From: Brachypodius melanocephalos
Taxonomy: Eukaryota > Chordata > Aves > Passeriformes > Pycnonotidae
DNA: 64,000 bases
Direction: 5' to 3'
Assembly: GCA_013398615.1 (NCBI GenBank)
Contig: VZSR01000690.1
Span: 615,487-679,486, forward strand
A program made the position numbers and the translations under genes. Of the stretch, positions 47,588 to 59,960 are shown piece after piece. How positions within the stretch are numbered: position 1 is the first letter of the stretch; each line of letters starts with the position of its first letter. Under the pieces are notes generated by a model, which saw only the letters and a list, made by a program, of their open reading frames with translations, was not told where the DNA came from and made no database searches.

Positions 47588-49239
47588 TGTTATGGGTTAA
47601 TGCAGTTTGGTTTTTAGTTAAATAAGAGTATGGAATATTACCCTGTCATTACCTTGCAATTGTTTTGGAAAGGACAGGGACCTATCAGAAGCCAGTTCTT
47701 AGCTACTGGCATATGGTGTGACCACTGAGAAAGCTGAATGTGACTTTTGGTAATAGCCATATAAAGCTGAGACTGTGTTTGAGCCGGCCCTTTTCCTTCC
47801 GGCCAGAGGAGCAGGTAATAACCGGCCCCAGCAGCCACTCTGAGGAGCAGCCCAGGCCGGCTGGGCCCCTGCTATTTCCCCCTCCTAGATGGGGAGTCGG
47901 CTCAGGGCCTGGCCGTGCCTGCGGGCCCAGCCTGGCCAGGCCGTGCTGCTCCCCATTAGGATGGGGAGCCAGCCCGAGGCCTGGTCGGGCTCCATCGACT
48001 CCTGACGGGGGAGGCTGAGGCTGCAGCTTAACATCAGCTGATTTTAAAGCCTACCCCAAAACCCCAGAGTTGGCCAAGCCAGGAGGGAATGTCCATTGGG
48101 TCCCTTGGTAACAGCTATGGGGCTGGTTGGGCCGAGCCCGCCCCAATTGTCACTGAGGGGTGGGCAGAGTTCTCCCCCCACCTTCTCCGGTGACTCTCAG
48201 GCAGAGAGGAAAGGAGTGGGGGGAAATCCAGCTGCTCTGAGATCCCACGGCCAGAGAGGCTGCTGCCTGGCACAGATCACATGACCACCGCAGGCCTGGA
48301 CAGATTTAACTCTTTCCTAGCACAGATGAAAACTTCCAAAGCCCTAACTTTCTTGAGGGAGAGGAAAAGTCAGAGTGGAAGACATTTAAAGAGACAGTGT
48401 GAAGATATCAGGGTCGGTGAAAGAGAAGTTGTGTCCTAAATGAGGAAGAGATGACAAGTTGCCTTGGTCCTAGGCTGAAAATCTCCTATGAGTTGTGGTA
48501 GCAGACTGTAATATAAATATGCTAGAGTATTCCTTTAAATCATGGACAATATTAATTGGGGAGATGATTATTTAGATTTGTGGATTTGTGAGCAAAGGTA
48601 TCTATGATTTACCGAGTGAATATTGAATTAGAAGCTGTGATCTGGTGATCCCATGAGATGTTTGAACAGAGAGAGATGAGAAGAAGCCCTCTGCGCCAGT
48701 GGAGAAGTGAAAAGATATCTCTGTTCCTTGAGATGAAGAATCCTTTGCCTTTGGAGTTGTATATCTTTAAAAGGTAACACCCCAGTATGTGTGAGTTATG
48801 ACCCATATTTAGTCACGGGAAAGGCTACATGACATGGGAGGTCCACAACCACAGAAGCTCCTGGGTGAGCTGCTTTTGTGAGAGTTGGAAGCCAAAAGCA
48901 GACTGTTTTTGGAAAGTTACCAGAACAAACCAGGAGAGACTTCTCTCAAAAGACTGAATAAAATACTATTTTATAAGTGGTACTGACCTAGACTTCTGAG
49001 TCTTCTCTTTAAATTGTTTATGGAAAAGTTAACATTTTGTGGTGGGAGAAAAGGTGCTTTGGAAGTTTCTTTTTTCTTTCTTTTTCTCTTTTTAGTGTGT
49101 GTTAATAAAACTATCTTTGTAAACTTTAAATTAGGCCTGTTTTGCCTTTTTTTCCTAATCCTATCTCACAGCAGAAAAGACATTCAAACCACTACATTAA
49201 ATTTAGCAAACAGAAACAGGTGAACATGAAACTACTACA
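47588..49239 (+). repeat. 1.65 kb solo LTR, same family as 28316-29824
   Basis: It begins TGTTATGGGTTAATGCAG and ends TGAAACTACTACA. It shares the GC-rich middle, the GATCACATGACCACCGCAGGCC segment, CCTCTGCGCCAGTG and the GTGTGTTAATAA...CCTAATCCTATCTCACAGCAGAAAAGACA tail with the 28 kb copy. It is somewhat longer than the other copies. The flanks (ACAGT and TGAAT) do not match, so the target duplication is lost or an end is misplaced. Confidence 0.8.
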
Positions 49240-49309
49240 TGAATTGGTGTTTCTGCCTGGTTAAAACTTAAAACTAAAACAACAGTGCTCTAGGTTATAT
49301 GGTTAATTA

Positions 49310-49384
49310 GGAAGTCCTATGAGCCGCAGGGTCTTGGATTTAGTGATCCTTAAGGGTCCCCTCCAACTTGAATGATTCCAGTAA
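49310..49384 (+). mobile_element. CR1 LINE 3'-end fragment
   Basis: The CR1 3' signature GATCCTTAAGGGTCCCCTCC, followed by AACTTGAATGATTCCA, lies in the sense orientation. It is very short and diverged. Confidence 0.7.
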
Positions 49385-51674
49385 TGGTACACAATAAAAC
49401 TTTTCAATGCTAGGAAACAGCACAAATAAGTTTGGCTGTATCGTACTGGTTCAGCCTCCCACAAATTTATAAATTAAAGGCTACCCAGAAAACTTTTCCT
49501 GTGTACTCCTTGGCTTGCTCTGTGATTAAGATGGAGAAGCTCAGCTAATGAGTAGATATTTTGGTTTTCCTTCACTGCTCACTGTTTAGCTTAAGGCTTC
49601 AATTTCAGTGTGCTGTTTTGGAGGGAAAGAAAATAGTTTCTTTATGTGGTTTCCTATGGTGGTCAGCTCTCTAAACTCAATTTTCACACTGTTCCAGGAG
49701 GCTGAAGGGTTGGTGCTCTCTTATCTTACAAATAAGGAAGAGCAATGCAACTCAGGGCTTACAGAAATTGCACATACCACTTCTTGCTGATGTTAGGTCA
49801 TGCTTTTAATGAGCAGTGCTTCCCTATGACTATACAACCCATTTGAAAATCTCAGTTTACTCCATGAGCTTCATAGCAGTTCCTAGTTTGCACAGAAAAC
49901 ATAGCCAAAGGGTTGGCTGTTTCCCTTCCAACAGGACAGTGTGAAGCTTTATCAAGAAAAATTTCTTTCTGAAACATTTTAGAGTATTACATACTCTTAG
50001 TCGATCAGATAAACAGTCAGATAATTAAGTCAAGTAACTATATTATGACTTCATCACAAATGTTGACCTGGTTATGAGAAATGAAGCTCAAGCTGGCTCA
50101 CAGTCTGTTTCTCAAAGTTCTTTATCACAAAAAAAAAAAAAAAAGTTCTTCATCATTAATAACATGAGCAATGAAACAGTCAACTTCAAGATATTGAAAC
50201 TTCCTCAGCCTCATGTTGACTTAGCATTTTCAAATCAGGCCCCATATGGGTTTTTTTCCCAAGTGACTCTTGCACAGCTCGTATGGGATGACTTACTGAG
50301 TAGCCAGTACAACCTGGCCCTTCTCTCCCTCATTTATGTCCAGCCAAAACCGTCCAATCTTCCTGAGGCTGATCTGGCAGTTCATATAATTATATTCAGT
50401 TTTTATTTTTTCCCACCCATAGCATCATTCATTTCTTCCCCAAATGTAGAACAAGTCCTCTGATGTCGGCCTTGGCGCCAATCCAGACTCATCACTCCAC
50501 TTCTTCAACTTTCTCCCCCACTCATCTACACCCATGAGTGGTTGTAAGTTCCTTGCCTAAAACATCTCCTTAAATAATCTTCCCCAGCCCCTTAACTGCC
50601 CTTCAACACTGGTACTCCAATGCCAGGCTTTTATCTATCTGACAACTCTTCTACCATATTATAACTATGAGCAAAAGCAAACATTCGTAAAACTACAGGT
50701 CATTTTTGTTTTGCATCCACCAGTGTTCTCACAGAGAAGGTGTGAATCCAACTATTCTAGCACTCATTTATGACCTGCTAGATCTTTGCTCTTCTAAGCA
50801 CACAACCTACAAGTAGATACTGCATCTGCAGTGTCAACAAGGAGGTGCAACAGAACAATACTAAACATGTAAAAAGGATATGCTAGATGTGGCTCTCAAT
50901 AGAAAGTTATATTAATTTCTTAACTTTATAGAAAGTTAAGTTAATTTCTGTATTGTGCTGAATACTGATGACTATTTTTGCAAGAGTTCACATCATACTT
51001 CTAAAAACTCTTCTGATTACCTGTTCTTTTTTAAGGAACTTTTGATTAAAACCACCAATGACAGGCATTGAATCTTCATTGAGGAATTATTAAAATAATT
51101 TGTAAATTTTTTTAAGTTGCTAATTTTTTTCAAGTTGCTAGAAAATACATTTGCTAGCAGCTTATATTTCTCTTTCCCTAGCTATACTCAAAGGTCTTTC
51201 TTATTGTTGTTGTTCAGATTGAAAAAATCCTCTTTGCAAATCTTGGCTGCTAGCACATACATTCTGGAACTGATGAGAAAATGTCCTCAGGTCTTCATAA
51301 TAATATGTTGGCAGAACATTCCTGTTTTGAAGATGTTGAAAATTTACTTGTTAGGATTTTTTCTTGTGATGCCGCTTGTTTTCCAAAGGATACAAAAGCA
51401 GAATGACAAGAGTGAGTTCCAAGGAGCTTTGCATCTGTTGTCAGAGTACACACTCTTGTTACTGCTTTTCTTGTTGTTATTAGTTTTCTTGTTCTATGAT
51501 GCCTGTCTGTGAATCAGTGCACTTAACACCACAGAGGATCATGGAAAGTATCCTCATCCAAGAAGTCTTAAAACAAATATCCTGAGAAAATATCACAAGG
51601 GAGGGCTACTTGCACAGTCCACCCCATTCTATGCTAAGTCTCAAAAGTTAGGTACTATGCACCGACCTACCATA

Positions 51675-52493
51675 TGTTAGGGGTCAGATTTGTTTCTTTT
51701 TTTACTTATCAAATTTTTCCCATAAGTTGCTAGGAAACTAACTACTGGGTGCTTATAGGTACCCAGGCAAAACAAAGGGGCCAAAGGACAGGAGTTGTAG
51801 TACCTGGCTACACTTCTTTTGTCTCTGGGAGTTTCTCTCCGAGGGGAAGATAATGCAAGTTTTGGAGGTGATAAAGGACAGAGCTGGAGGCAGCTTCACT
51901 CTCCTGCTCTCAGCATCAGAGAGAGGATGGCCAGGCTTGTTGCTTGCTGTGGGAGGAGTTCACTGTCACCAGAAAGTCTGGTCCTGGGAAATCTACCATC
52001 ATCTGTTCGTGTGCTCTGGAATTCTGAGCTCCTCTGCCTGCCATGCTGGAGCTGGGCCAGCCCTGTCCAGCCACCACAGCTTATTCGGCACTGCTCTTTT
52101 TGCTACAGTGTGGCCTGCACCTCTCTGCCCTGCCAGGACATCCAGCCCCTGCCTGCTGGGGACGTCCTGCCATTCCACCTACCAGCCTGGGATTTTCCAC
52201 CATTCCAGCTTGGTGCTCTTGGAGTCCTGCACGAGCACCGAGACCAAACTGCCCTGGGTTTTGTGAAGGAAAGCCCTCAAGGTTCTTGGTTCTGTTCTGT
52301 TTTGTTGTTAATGCTGTAGTGGTTGTTTGTTTTGCTTTGTTATGCATACTAGTTATTCCTACACCCCTACCTCTTCCTGAAAGCCCCTTTAATTTTCTAA
52401 ATTATAATAATTTGGAGGGAGGGGATTTGAATTCCCCATTCCTGGGGAGGTCCTGCCCTTCCCTAGTAGATACCTGTCTTTCAAACCAAGACA
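51675..52493 (+). repeat. 819-bp solo LTR (AAACCAAGACA family)
   Basis: It begins TGTTAGGGGTCAG and ends CTTTCAAACCAAGACA. The flanks CCATA (51670-51674) and CTATA (52494-52498) agree at 4 of 5 bases. The 3' third matches the copy ending at 3963. Three overlapping ORFs of 137 to 174 codons inside it are repeat by-products. Confidence 0.7.
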
Positions 52494-54025
52494 CTATATC
52501 CTCTCTGGCATATAGACTTCATAACTATCTAGCTATTTGGAAATTCTCTCACCTGCACCAAAGGTAGGGCACTGGGCACTGGGAAAATTTGCTAAATTTG
52601 TACAGTTCTTTATTCTCATCATGGACGCTGACTAAAAGACATACTTATTCCTCAGTAATTTCAATGTGAACTTTTTGTGAGAAAGGATACTTTCCCAAAT
52701 GACAGTTTAGATGAACATCTGGATGTTTTGTTCCACATAACAGGACATTATATAGATTTGACCTGCATTTTAAGAATTTCTTACTTTTGGGAGATATCAC
52801 AAAACATATGTCTGCTCACAGCTGGTAATCTGCTTCCTATACATTTGGCTTGCAAAGCTGGGTAGAACAAACAGGTCAGGAACCTAAAATAAAGACTCAT
52901 CTCTTTGATGATGTTTGAAATGGCTCCTTCAGATCACGCTTCATGATCTTGGTCTAAAGCCCTTCAGTTGTGCTATCAACAACTCATGGGTTTCTCTAGG
53001 GTTTGGAAAGCAAAATTTTTATCTTGCTCCTACTTATCTCTCCTTGCCCCACAGTTCTCTAAATGCCTTCACTGAGGCTTCAAGGATATAAAGACGTAAC
53101 AGCCAACTCCTGAACATACTAATGTACTTTCTTTCCACAGCAACTGAGGTAAAAAAGAATGTGGGTCACAGTTATCCACATATGCAGTGCAATTAGGGAT
53201 GCCTGAGCTCATAAAAAGCTAGGGAATTTTTTCAAATAAAAAATCTGGCTCTGACTGAGTTTTCTTATGACTGACAGCAAGTACAGTTCAGAATAGTTTA
53301 ATCTTGGAGGCCCCCTCATGTGCATACAGCTTAGTTGTTCTAACATAAAATTCCAAAGATATCACATTTTCCTCTAAGATAGTGCTTTGTAGGATATTTT
53401 AAAACTGCAACACGAAGGGGATTAGTGGTATTACTGACTGGGAAATGACTGGCTGTCGTGGTTTAATACAGCTTGGTTTTTAAGTTAAAGAGAAAATCCA
53501 TCAGTTTCAAAAGTGATTCTCTGTGAGGACTGCTTCCTCTACACCCAATAGAACCAATCAGCTGGCTAGGTTTGAATATTGACACATTGTTAAACCACTA
53601 AGAAAGGGGGATATGCCTCTGTGAAGAAACATGTAAAAATGAACAAACCCCAGGAAGCTCTCTCTTGCTTCTGGACTTTGAACAGGTAACTGGGTGCTGG
53701 GCTGGCCAAGCCCCGCTCTGTCATGTAGCCCCCGCCGCCTGGCGGGGCCGGGCCGGGCTGGGCCCTGCTCTGCTGCAGCACTGCCTGGGCTGGGTTCCCC
53801 TTTGCCACTCAGCTGAGATTCTTCTGCCACCGAGTTCCAACCATGACCGGTGGGCCAGGCTGGCTATGCTTGGCTTTGGGTTGGGCCGAGCAGTGCTCTG
53901 CTCTAGCTGCAAGCCGCTGAGCATTTGTGCTGATGCTGTGGAAAGACCATGCAGTTGAGACCAGAGATGGCTCTGCAGCCTGCGCAGAGAGCAGCCTGCA
54001 ACTTGTGTTGAGTGCAGCAGAGGTC

Positions 54026-54148
54026 AGAGGACAGCCATGCAGCCAGAGTGGCCGTCACCAGCAGGGGCCAGAGGACAGCCATGCAGCCAGAGCGGCCGTC
54101 ACCAGCAGGGGCCAGAGGACAGCCATGTGGCCAGGGCAGCCACTGCCA
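54026..54148 (+). repeat. 44-bp tandem repeat, about 2.8 copies
   Basis: Units start at 54026, 54070 and 54114 with AGAGGACAGCCATG. The first two differ at one base (AGAGTGG versus AGAGCGG). The third is partial and more diverged. The array lies inside the older LTR and appears specific to this copy. Confidence 0.9.
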
Positions 54149-54416
54149 TTCTGGCCCAGCCCCCTGACATCTTGGTACACCCTCCCCACCCCAGTGCAGC
54201 CTGAAATACTTCACCGTGACAGCTCTGGCTGCCGATCACATGGCTATCTGCAGGCCTGGGTGAGATATTAACTCTTTGAGTGCACAAATGAAACCTGCAG
54301 ACAGCAATCCTCTCTTGAGTGAAAGAAAAAAAGACACAGACAGAAACAACACAGAGGCATCAAGGTCAGTAAAGGAGTCAAATCCCAGATGGGAGGAGAA
54401 TGATGATATGCCTTAG

Positions 54417-55924
54417 TGTGGTGGTTTCCCATTCACTGAATTTCTGTTTTGCCAAATTTAGTGTAGTGGTTTGAGTATCTACTCCTTTTACTTCTGGGAG
54501 ATAGGATTTTGAGAGAAGAAGGCAAAACCGGCCCAACTTAAAAGAAAACAGATTATTAACACACACTAAAGAAATGAAACCTTCAAAACCCTTCTCTTCT
54601 TCCCCCGCCACCAGTGTTCACTTTTCTACAAACAACATAGAGACAAAATCTGTGATTTTCAGTCAGTTTCACCATTTGAATATAGTCTTTCATCAGTTCT
54701 TTAGGAGAGGAGTCTCTCATAGTTTACCATGGAATTTCCCCCACTGACAACCTAGAACGGTTCTCTTGTGGGTCTGAACTCTCACAGAAACAGCTGTCCG
54801 GGGAGACCCTGCTTCCCTGAAGTCTCCTCCCACTAGCAGTTTCCCAAGCTGCTTATGGGTCATGGGAACTTCAGGCATCTGAGGTGTCACCTTTTAAAAA
54901 TGAGCAACTTCAAAAGCAAAGGATTCTTCATCTCAAGGAACACAGATGTCTTCTCACTTCTTTCAATGGTGCAGGTGGCTTCTCATCTCTTTCTCTGTTC
55001 AGGCATCTCATGGGACCACAAGAATCACAGATTCTAATGCAATATTACTCAGTCCATCACTAACACCTTTGCTAAAAAAATCCACAAATCATCTCCCCAA
55101 ATGCATATCTTTTCCATGATTTAAAGTATAAACTACCTACAGAGTTCATTTCCATAGATCAGTAAGAATGTCCAGCCAGCAGGAGGCAACTCCTCCATTC
55201 TTCCTCTAATTAGTCTTTCACTCACTCTCTCCATCTGACTGTTATGCTGAGTTTTCTCTGTTCACTCTGTTTCTCTTCTTTCTCTGGGAAGAGCTAAGTC
55301 TTAAAAGCTTCATGTGGACAGGAAAGGCTTAAATCTGCCCAGGCCTGCAGTGGTCATGTGATCTCTGCAAGGCAGCAGCCCTGGGATTTTCAAAAGTGGT
55401 AGGGATGGGGGAAGAAAACTCAGGCTGACACACTTCAGAGCAGCCTGGCTGATGGATACCTCCTGCCCCCACCCCTAGGTGATAATCAGGCCCATAGCTC
55501 TTATCAGGGGCCCAGCTGGCAGCTCCCCAAGCTACAGCCTCTCCTTCCCTGCCAAGAACCGATGGAGCCTGGCCAGGCCTCGGCCCAGAGGCACAGCCAG
55601 GCCCAAGCTGGCTTCCCCACCCCCGGCCCAGGAGGGGGAAGCAGCAGGAGCCCAAGCAGCCTGGCTGCTCCTCAGAGCAGCTGCTGGGGCTGGTTGTTAC
55701 CTGTCGCTGACTGGGGAAGGAAAAAGGGGTTGGCCTGGACACACTCAGTTTTATATGGGTATGACCAAAAGTTACCTTCAGCTTTCTCAGTGGTCAAACA
55801 ATATGTCAGTATCTAAGAAATGGTCTCTGATAGCTGTCCTTTCCAAACAATTCTAAGAGTCCTGACAAGGAAAAAATTACATATTCCTCTTCAAGTAAAA
55901 ACCAAACTGTGTTAACCCATAACA
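54417..55924 (-). repeat. Younger nested 1.5 kb solo LTR
   Basis: On the plus strand it runs from TGTGGTGGTTTCCC to CCCATAACA, so on its own strand it begins TGTTATGGGTTAACACAG and ends GGGAAACCACCACA. It is flanked by exact 5-bp duplications CTTAG (54412-54416 and 55925-55929). Its length of 1508 bp is almost identical to the 28 kb copy (1509 bp). It is inserted in the opposite orientation inside an older member of its own family. Confidence 0.9.
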
Positions 55925-57043
55925 CTTAGTCTTGGGCTGAAATTCTCTTGAGAGGCTATGGTGAAGATACGATTGATAGATCAGACTCTTTTCCCTGTAA
56001 CTCACGGAATGCACTGGGGGGATGTAGCATTTAAACCACAGCCATGAACAGAAGCACCAGTGCTAAAGCAAGCAGATGTTGAACTGTGATCCAAAGAGAA
56101 GTTTGAATAGGGAGAAATGAGAGAGATGAGAAATCTTGCCTGAGGAATAGAAGAAGAAAACCTGTTTCTCAGAGATGGAGGAAGAGAACTTTTGCTTTTA
56201 TGCTAGAACAGCTCATCCTTAAAATCGTACCCCATAAGTTGACATGGGCCATGAAAGCAGCTTTGGGAAAGCTGCAAAGCATGGGAGGGACTTTCACACT
56301 GCGAACAGATTTTCCATTCCTGGGTGGCTGATTCGCTGTGACCTTGATTCTCTCTCTCCATGAGAGAACTGTTTCTTGTGCAAAAGTCTCCATGGCATGG
56401 CAAGAGAGACTCACTGGTATTTGGCCAGCATTAGATCCTCTACATTAATTGGTGCATTGGCTGGGAAATTGATTGGTGAACCAAAACCACTACACTGGGA
56501 CTATATATAATATATATCAATATTATATTCAATTTAAAAAGCAATCATAAGAATTATTACACAAAGTATCTCTGACACACATTCAGCTAAATTCAGAAGT
56601 AATTTAGATTGTGCTATTCCCACAAAAAAGGCTTTTCTCTATAAAACTGCAGAAAAATTGTTCTGATAAATGTCTGTCCAGACATAATTCAATTATCTAG
56701 AAAAGAAAACTTGGTTTTAAGACTCAAGAAAAAGAATGTGCAGCATTATACACTGTTCCTATATTCTTCATACCCTGACATGTACATCCAAAATATATAT
56801 GCTATTGCAATCTGTCAGTGCATTGCATTTGATTACACCTTTATTTAAAAGAAAATGTGGATGAACATGTATTTTTTAAATCTTTATTATTATCGCACTA
56901 TCTGTGCATAGGATTATTATGATAAGCTTAATAAAAACAGTGCATTCCTGTGTGTATGAGTCCATGCTCTCCAAAAACCCAGGGAAAAATCAGAGACAAG
57001 GAAATCATTGGGAGAAGAAAGGGCTCTGGGGTAAGCTTTCCTT

Positions 57044-57091
57044 CATCTCATCTCATCTCATCTCATCTCATCTCATCTCATCTCATCTCAC
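57044..57091 (+). repeat. CATCT pentanucleotide microsatellite
   Basis: About nine and a half uninterrupted CATCT (TCTCA) units, about 110 bp left of the LTR at 57203. Confidence 0.95.
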
Positions 57092-57202
57092 ATGCAATAT
57101 ATGTATACATGTGCTCTCACACATATATTTCACACTATTAAATTGTGGCTTCATGCACTATTAACACAGATATTGTTTTTTAATTATTATAGAGAAATAC
57201 TC

Positions 57203-58253
57203 TGGTGGTTTGATCCTGGCTGGATGCCAAGTGCCCACCAAAGACACTATATCACTCCATTCCTCTACTGGCCAAGGCAGAAAAAATACAACATAAGGAT
57301 CATGTGTTGAATAAGGACTGGGAGAGATCACTCATCAATAACCATCACCAGCAAAAACAGACTCAACTGTGGGGAAATGAATTGAGCGGGGAAATTAATT
57401 TAATTTATTACTAATCAAAATCAAAGCAGGATGAGAAGTAAAACAAATCTTGAGAAAACCTTCTCTCTGCCCCTCCTTCCTTGTTGAGCTCTACCTCCTG
57501 CTCTCTGAGCAGCACAGGAAGATGGGAAATGGGAGTTATGGTCAGCTCATCACATGTTGTTCCTGCTGTTGTGTCCTGCTCAGGGAGAAAAGTCCTTCCC
57601 CTGCTACAGCTTGGGGTCCCTCCTACAGGAGACCGTTCTCCATGAACTTCTCCAACATGAGTCCTTCTCATGTGCTACAGTTCTTCACTAACTGCTCCAG
57701 CATGGGTCCCTTCCACTGTGTGCAGTCCTTCAAACCATCTGCTACAATTCTGGGTCCCCCACAGGGTCACAAGTCCTGCTCTAGTGTGGGCTCCTTTCTT
57801 CAGAGGTCTGCAGATCCCTGGCACGACTGTCCCAGCATGGGCTTCCTATGGGGTCACAGCCTTTTGGGCACCCACCTGCTCCAGTGTGGGTCACCTCCAT
57901 GGGCTGCAGGGGCATCACCGCTTCACCATGGTCTGCACCACAGGCTGCAGGGAAATCTCAGCTCTGCATCTGGAACACTTATTGCCCCTCCTTCTCCACT
58001 CACCTTGGTGTCTGCAAAGTTGTTCCTCTCACATCTTCTCACTCTTCTCTGGCCACAATTACTTCTGCATGATAACTTTTTTCCTGATTAAATATATTAT
58101 CACAGAGGTGTTACCACCACCTCTGATTGCCTCAGCTTTGACCAGCAGTGGGTCTGTCATGGAGTTGACTGACTTTAGATATGGGGGAAGCTTCCAGCAG
58201 CTTCTCTGAGAAGCCACTGCTATAGCCTTCCCTGCTACCATGCAAATCCAACA
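57203..58253. repeat. Avian ERV solo LTR (TGGTTTGATCCTGGCTGG family)
   Basis: It starts TGGTGGTTTGATCCTGG, continues TGGATGCCAAGTGCCCACCAAAG, and contains repeated CTCCAGCATGGGTCC / GGGTCACAAGTCCTGC / CCATGGGCTGCAGG modules, ending GCAAATCCAACA. I recognise this as a very common bird ERV LTR by its internal modules. The orientation is uncertain and the flanks show no duplication. The 213-, 179- and 74-codon ORFs here are repeat artefacts. Confidence 0.8.
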
Positions 58254-59407
58254 GTTATACACTTTTAAAATTTATTATTCAACAACAAAAACCTATCCTT
58301 AAAACATGCTGCTCCAAAAATTAAATGCAAGAAACAAAAAGCAGAAATCAAACGAATTAGCCAATATTCATTCCCTAGTGGTACTTCTGAAGGCATGGAT
58401 AATATATGCCCAGATATACACTAAGACAACCTTCTGTGTATAAGGCTTCAATTATAATGAATTTTGGTGTATTCAACTGCAACATAACTATTCACTCTTA
58501 GTGTTACGATGAAAGGCTTAAATTCATAACAAGTTCAGAAAATAAATTCAAGTATTATCAACTACACAAAGTTTGAAAAAGTAAACTAAAATCCTCATAA
58601 ATAATTTAACACACTCTCCTCCCCCAACTCACAATTTAAACCAAATAAATAATGAGGAAATACAATCAATAAAATCAGGCCTTACCCTACCCTTCTGTCC
58701 TTTCCATCCTTCACTTAAACTGTAAAGAATAACATTAAGGCAATAACAATGATAATGAGCTTGGCACTGGACATTTTCCTGGAACTTATAACCCTTAGCT
58801 CAACATAACATCCCTGAACAACCAAAGCCAAATCTGAAACCCCAGCAAATGCTTCCTTGAAACACACATAGGTTTGGGGATTTTGGTCTTTCTCTTTCAG
58901 AAACTCAAACACAGTGTTTTAACATCATGAATACCTTGAAACCTAGGAACAATGCTGGAATGCAAAGGTATAACCTATTACCTACTGCACTTGGATATTG
59001 GAACAGCCTTATTAAAAATATATTTTCCTTTCTTTAAAATAAAATCTTAGCAGATCATTTGTAAGGCTTTAAGATGTACCACACTACTTTATAGAGCAGT
59101 TTTTTAGTGCACTCGTCCTTTTCCCTTGCTAAGTGGAATTCCCTGTGTCTGCAGATTGTTATGGCCAAAAGTCAAGTGCAGGTTTTCCGGCCTCCTCCCA
59201 AATGTAGGTGCAAAAGCGCTGCCATCTGGGCATGTGCCCAGCTCAGCATCCTCTGCAGCCTGCCAGGGTCGGGGATCCACAGTGAAGAGGTGATCCCCTG
59301 CTCACCCCCAGAGCCTACAAACAAAGCCAGCTGAAATCATTCTCACTCTTCCTCCCTGCTGCTGTAGTCAATGCCTCTGGTTTTTATGAAATGCCACAGG
59401 AATCTCC

Positions 59408-59426
59408 AAAAAAAAAAAAAAAAAAA
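59408..59426 (+). repeat. Poly-A run
   Basis: Nineteen A are followed by CCACCGCCCCC, another A run and CAA repeats. No retrocopied gene is recognisable to its left. Confidence 0.85.
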
Positions 59427-59944
59427 CCACCGCCCCCAAAAAAACAACAACAACAAAACCAAACCACAAACCAAAACTAGATTTGGGGCCTCCTTCAGAT
59501 GAAGTTTAACATGTCTGCTTCTGCTAACAGGAACACAGACTGATATAAAACCCATGGACAGGAAAGCTTGTGATTTGTTAAGCAGCACTGGCCCCTCCTT
59601 TGATTTACAGCTAAAAACTTTTCACAACCTTACTCATGCTTTTGACTGTGCAGCTGGTTTTTTTTCGTCATTCTACAGCAAAACTGTCATTGACTTCAGA
59701 GAGGCTATATCTGAAGTATGCCACATGTCTTGTGCTTAATTAAGATTAAAGAGGGTTTGGGGTTTATCCTATCAGCTTCACAGGAGAAAATGAAACAACT
59801 AGGTGAAAGAGAATAATTGGCACTACTTCCAGCCACAGAAGACCATGACTACAACATTCTAAAGGACTAAGCAATGAAAATACATATAAATATATATACA
59901 CATGCATATTATCCATATAATACACATGTTTATATATACTGTAA

Positions 59945-59960
59945 AGATAGATAGATAGAT
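59945..59960 (+). repeat. AGAT tetranucleotide microsatellite (short)
   Basis: Four AGAT units. Confidence 0.8.

Larger units (their letters stand above)
53454..56494 (+). repeat. Older 1.5 kb-family LTR, interrupted by a nested copy
   Basis: It begins TGTCGTGGTTTAATACAGC and ends AAAACCACTACA. The two parts (53454-54416 and 55930-56494) total about 1.53 kb, the family size. Read across the nested insertion, the sequence GATGATATGCCTTAG...TCTTGGGCTGAAATTCTC aligns with the uninterrupted equivalent at about 48450-48490. The flanks CTGGC and CTGGG agree at 4 of 5 bases. Confidence 0.85.

Noticed and set aside
51819..52567. Three overlapping ORFs of 137 to 174 codons
   Set aside because: They lie within the LTR at 51675-52493, or start in it, and share no family features.
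53558..55856. Several GC-rich ORFs on both strands (up to 137 codons)
   Set aside because: They fall in the GC-rich third of the nested LTR family. The same artefact occurs at 28371-28869 and 47740-48284.
57450..58209. Long overlapping plus-strand ORFs (213 and 179 codons)
   Set aside because: They lie entirely in a common avian LTR with repeated CTCCAGCATGGGTCC modules. Low-complexity repeat sequence gives long open frames without coding features.
58715..58912. 65-codon minus-strand ORF with a hydrophobic end
   Set aside because: Considered as an ITGA9 exon or retrocopy, but it matches no integrin segment, lacks convincing splice sites and has no recognisable domain.
59408..59460. Poly-A run as a possible tail of a retrocopied gene
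   Set aside because: No coding or UTR-like sequence to its left is recognised and no target duplication was found. The mixed A/C tract looks like a simple repeat.
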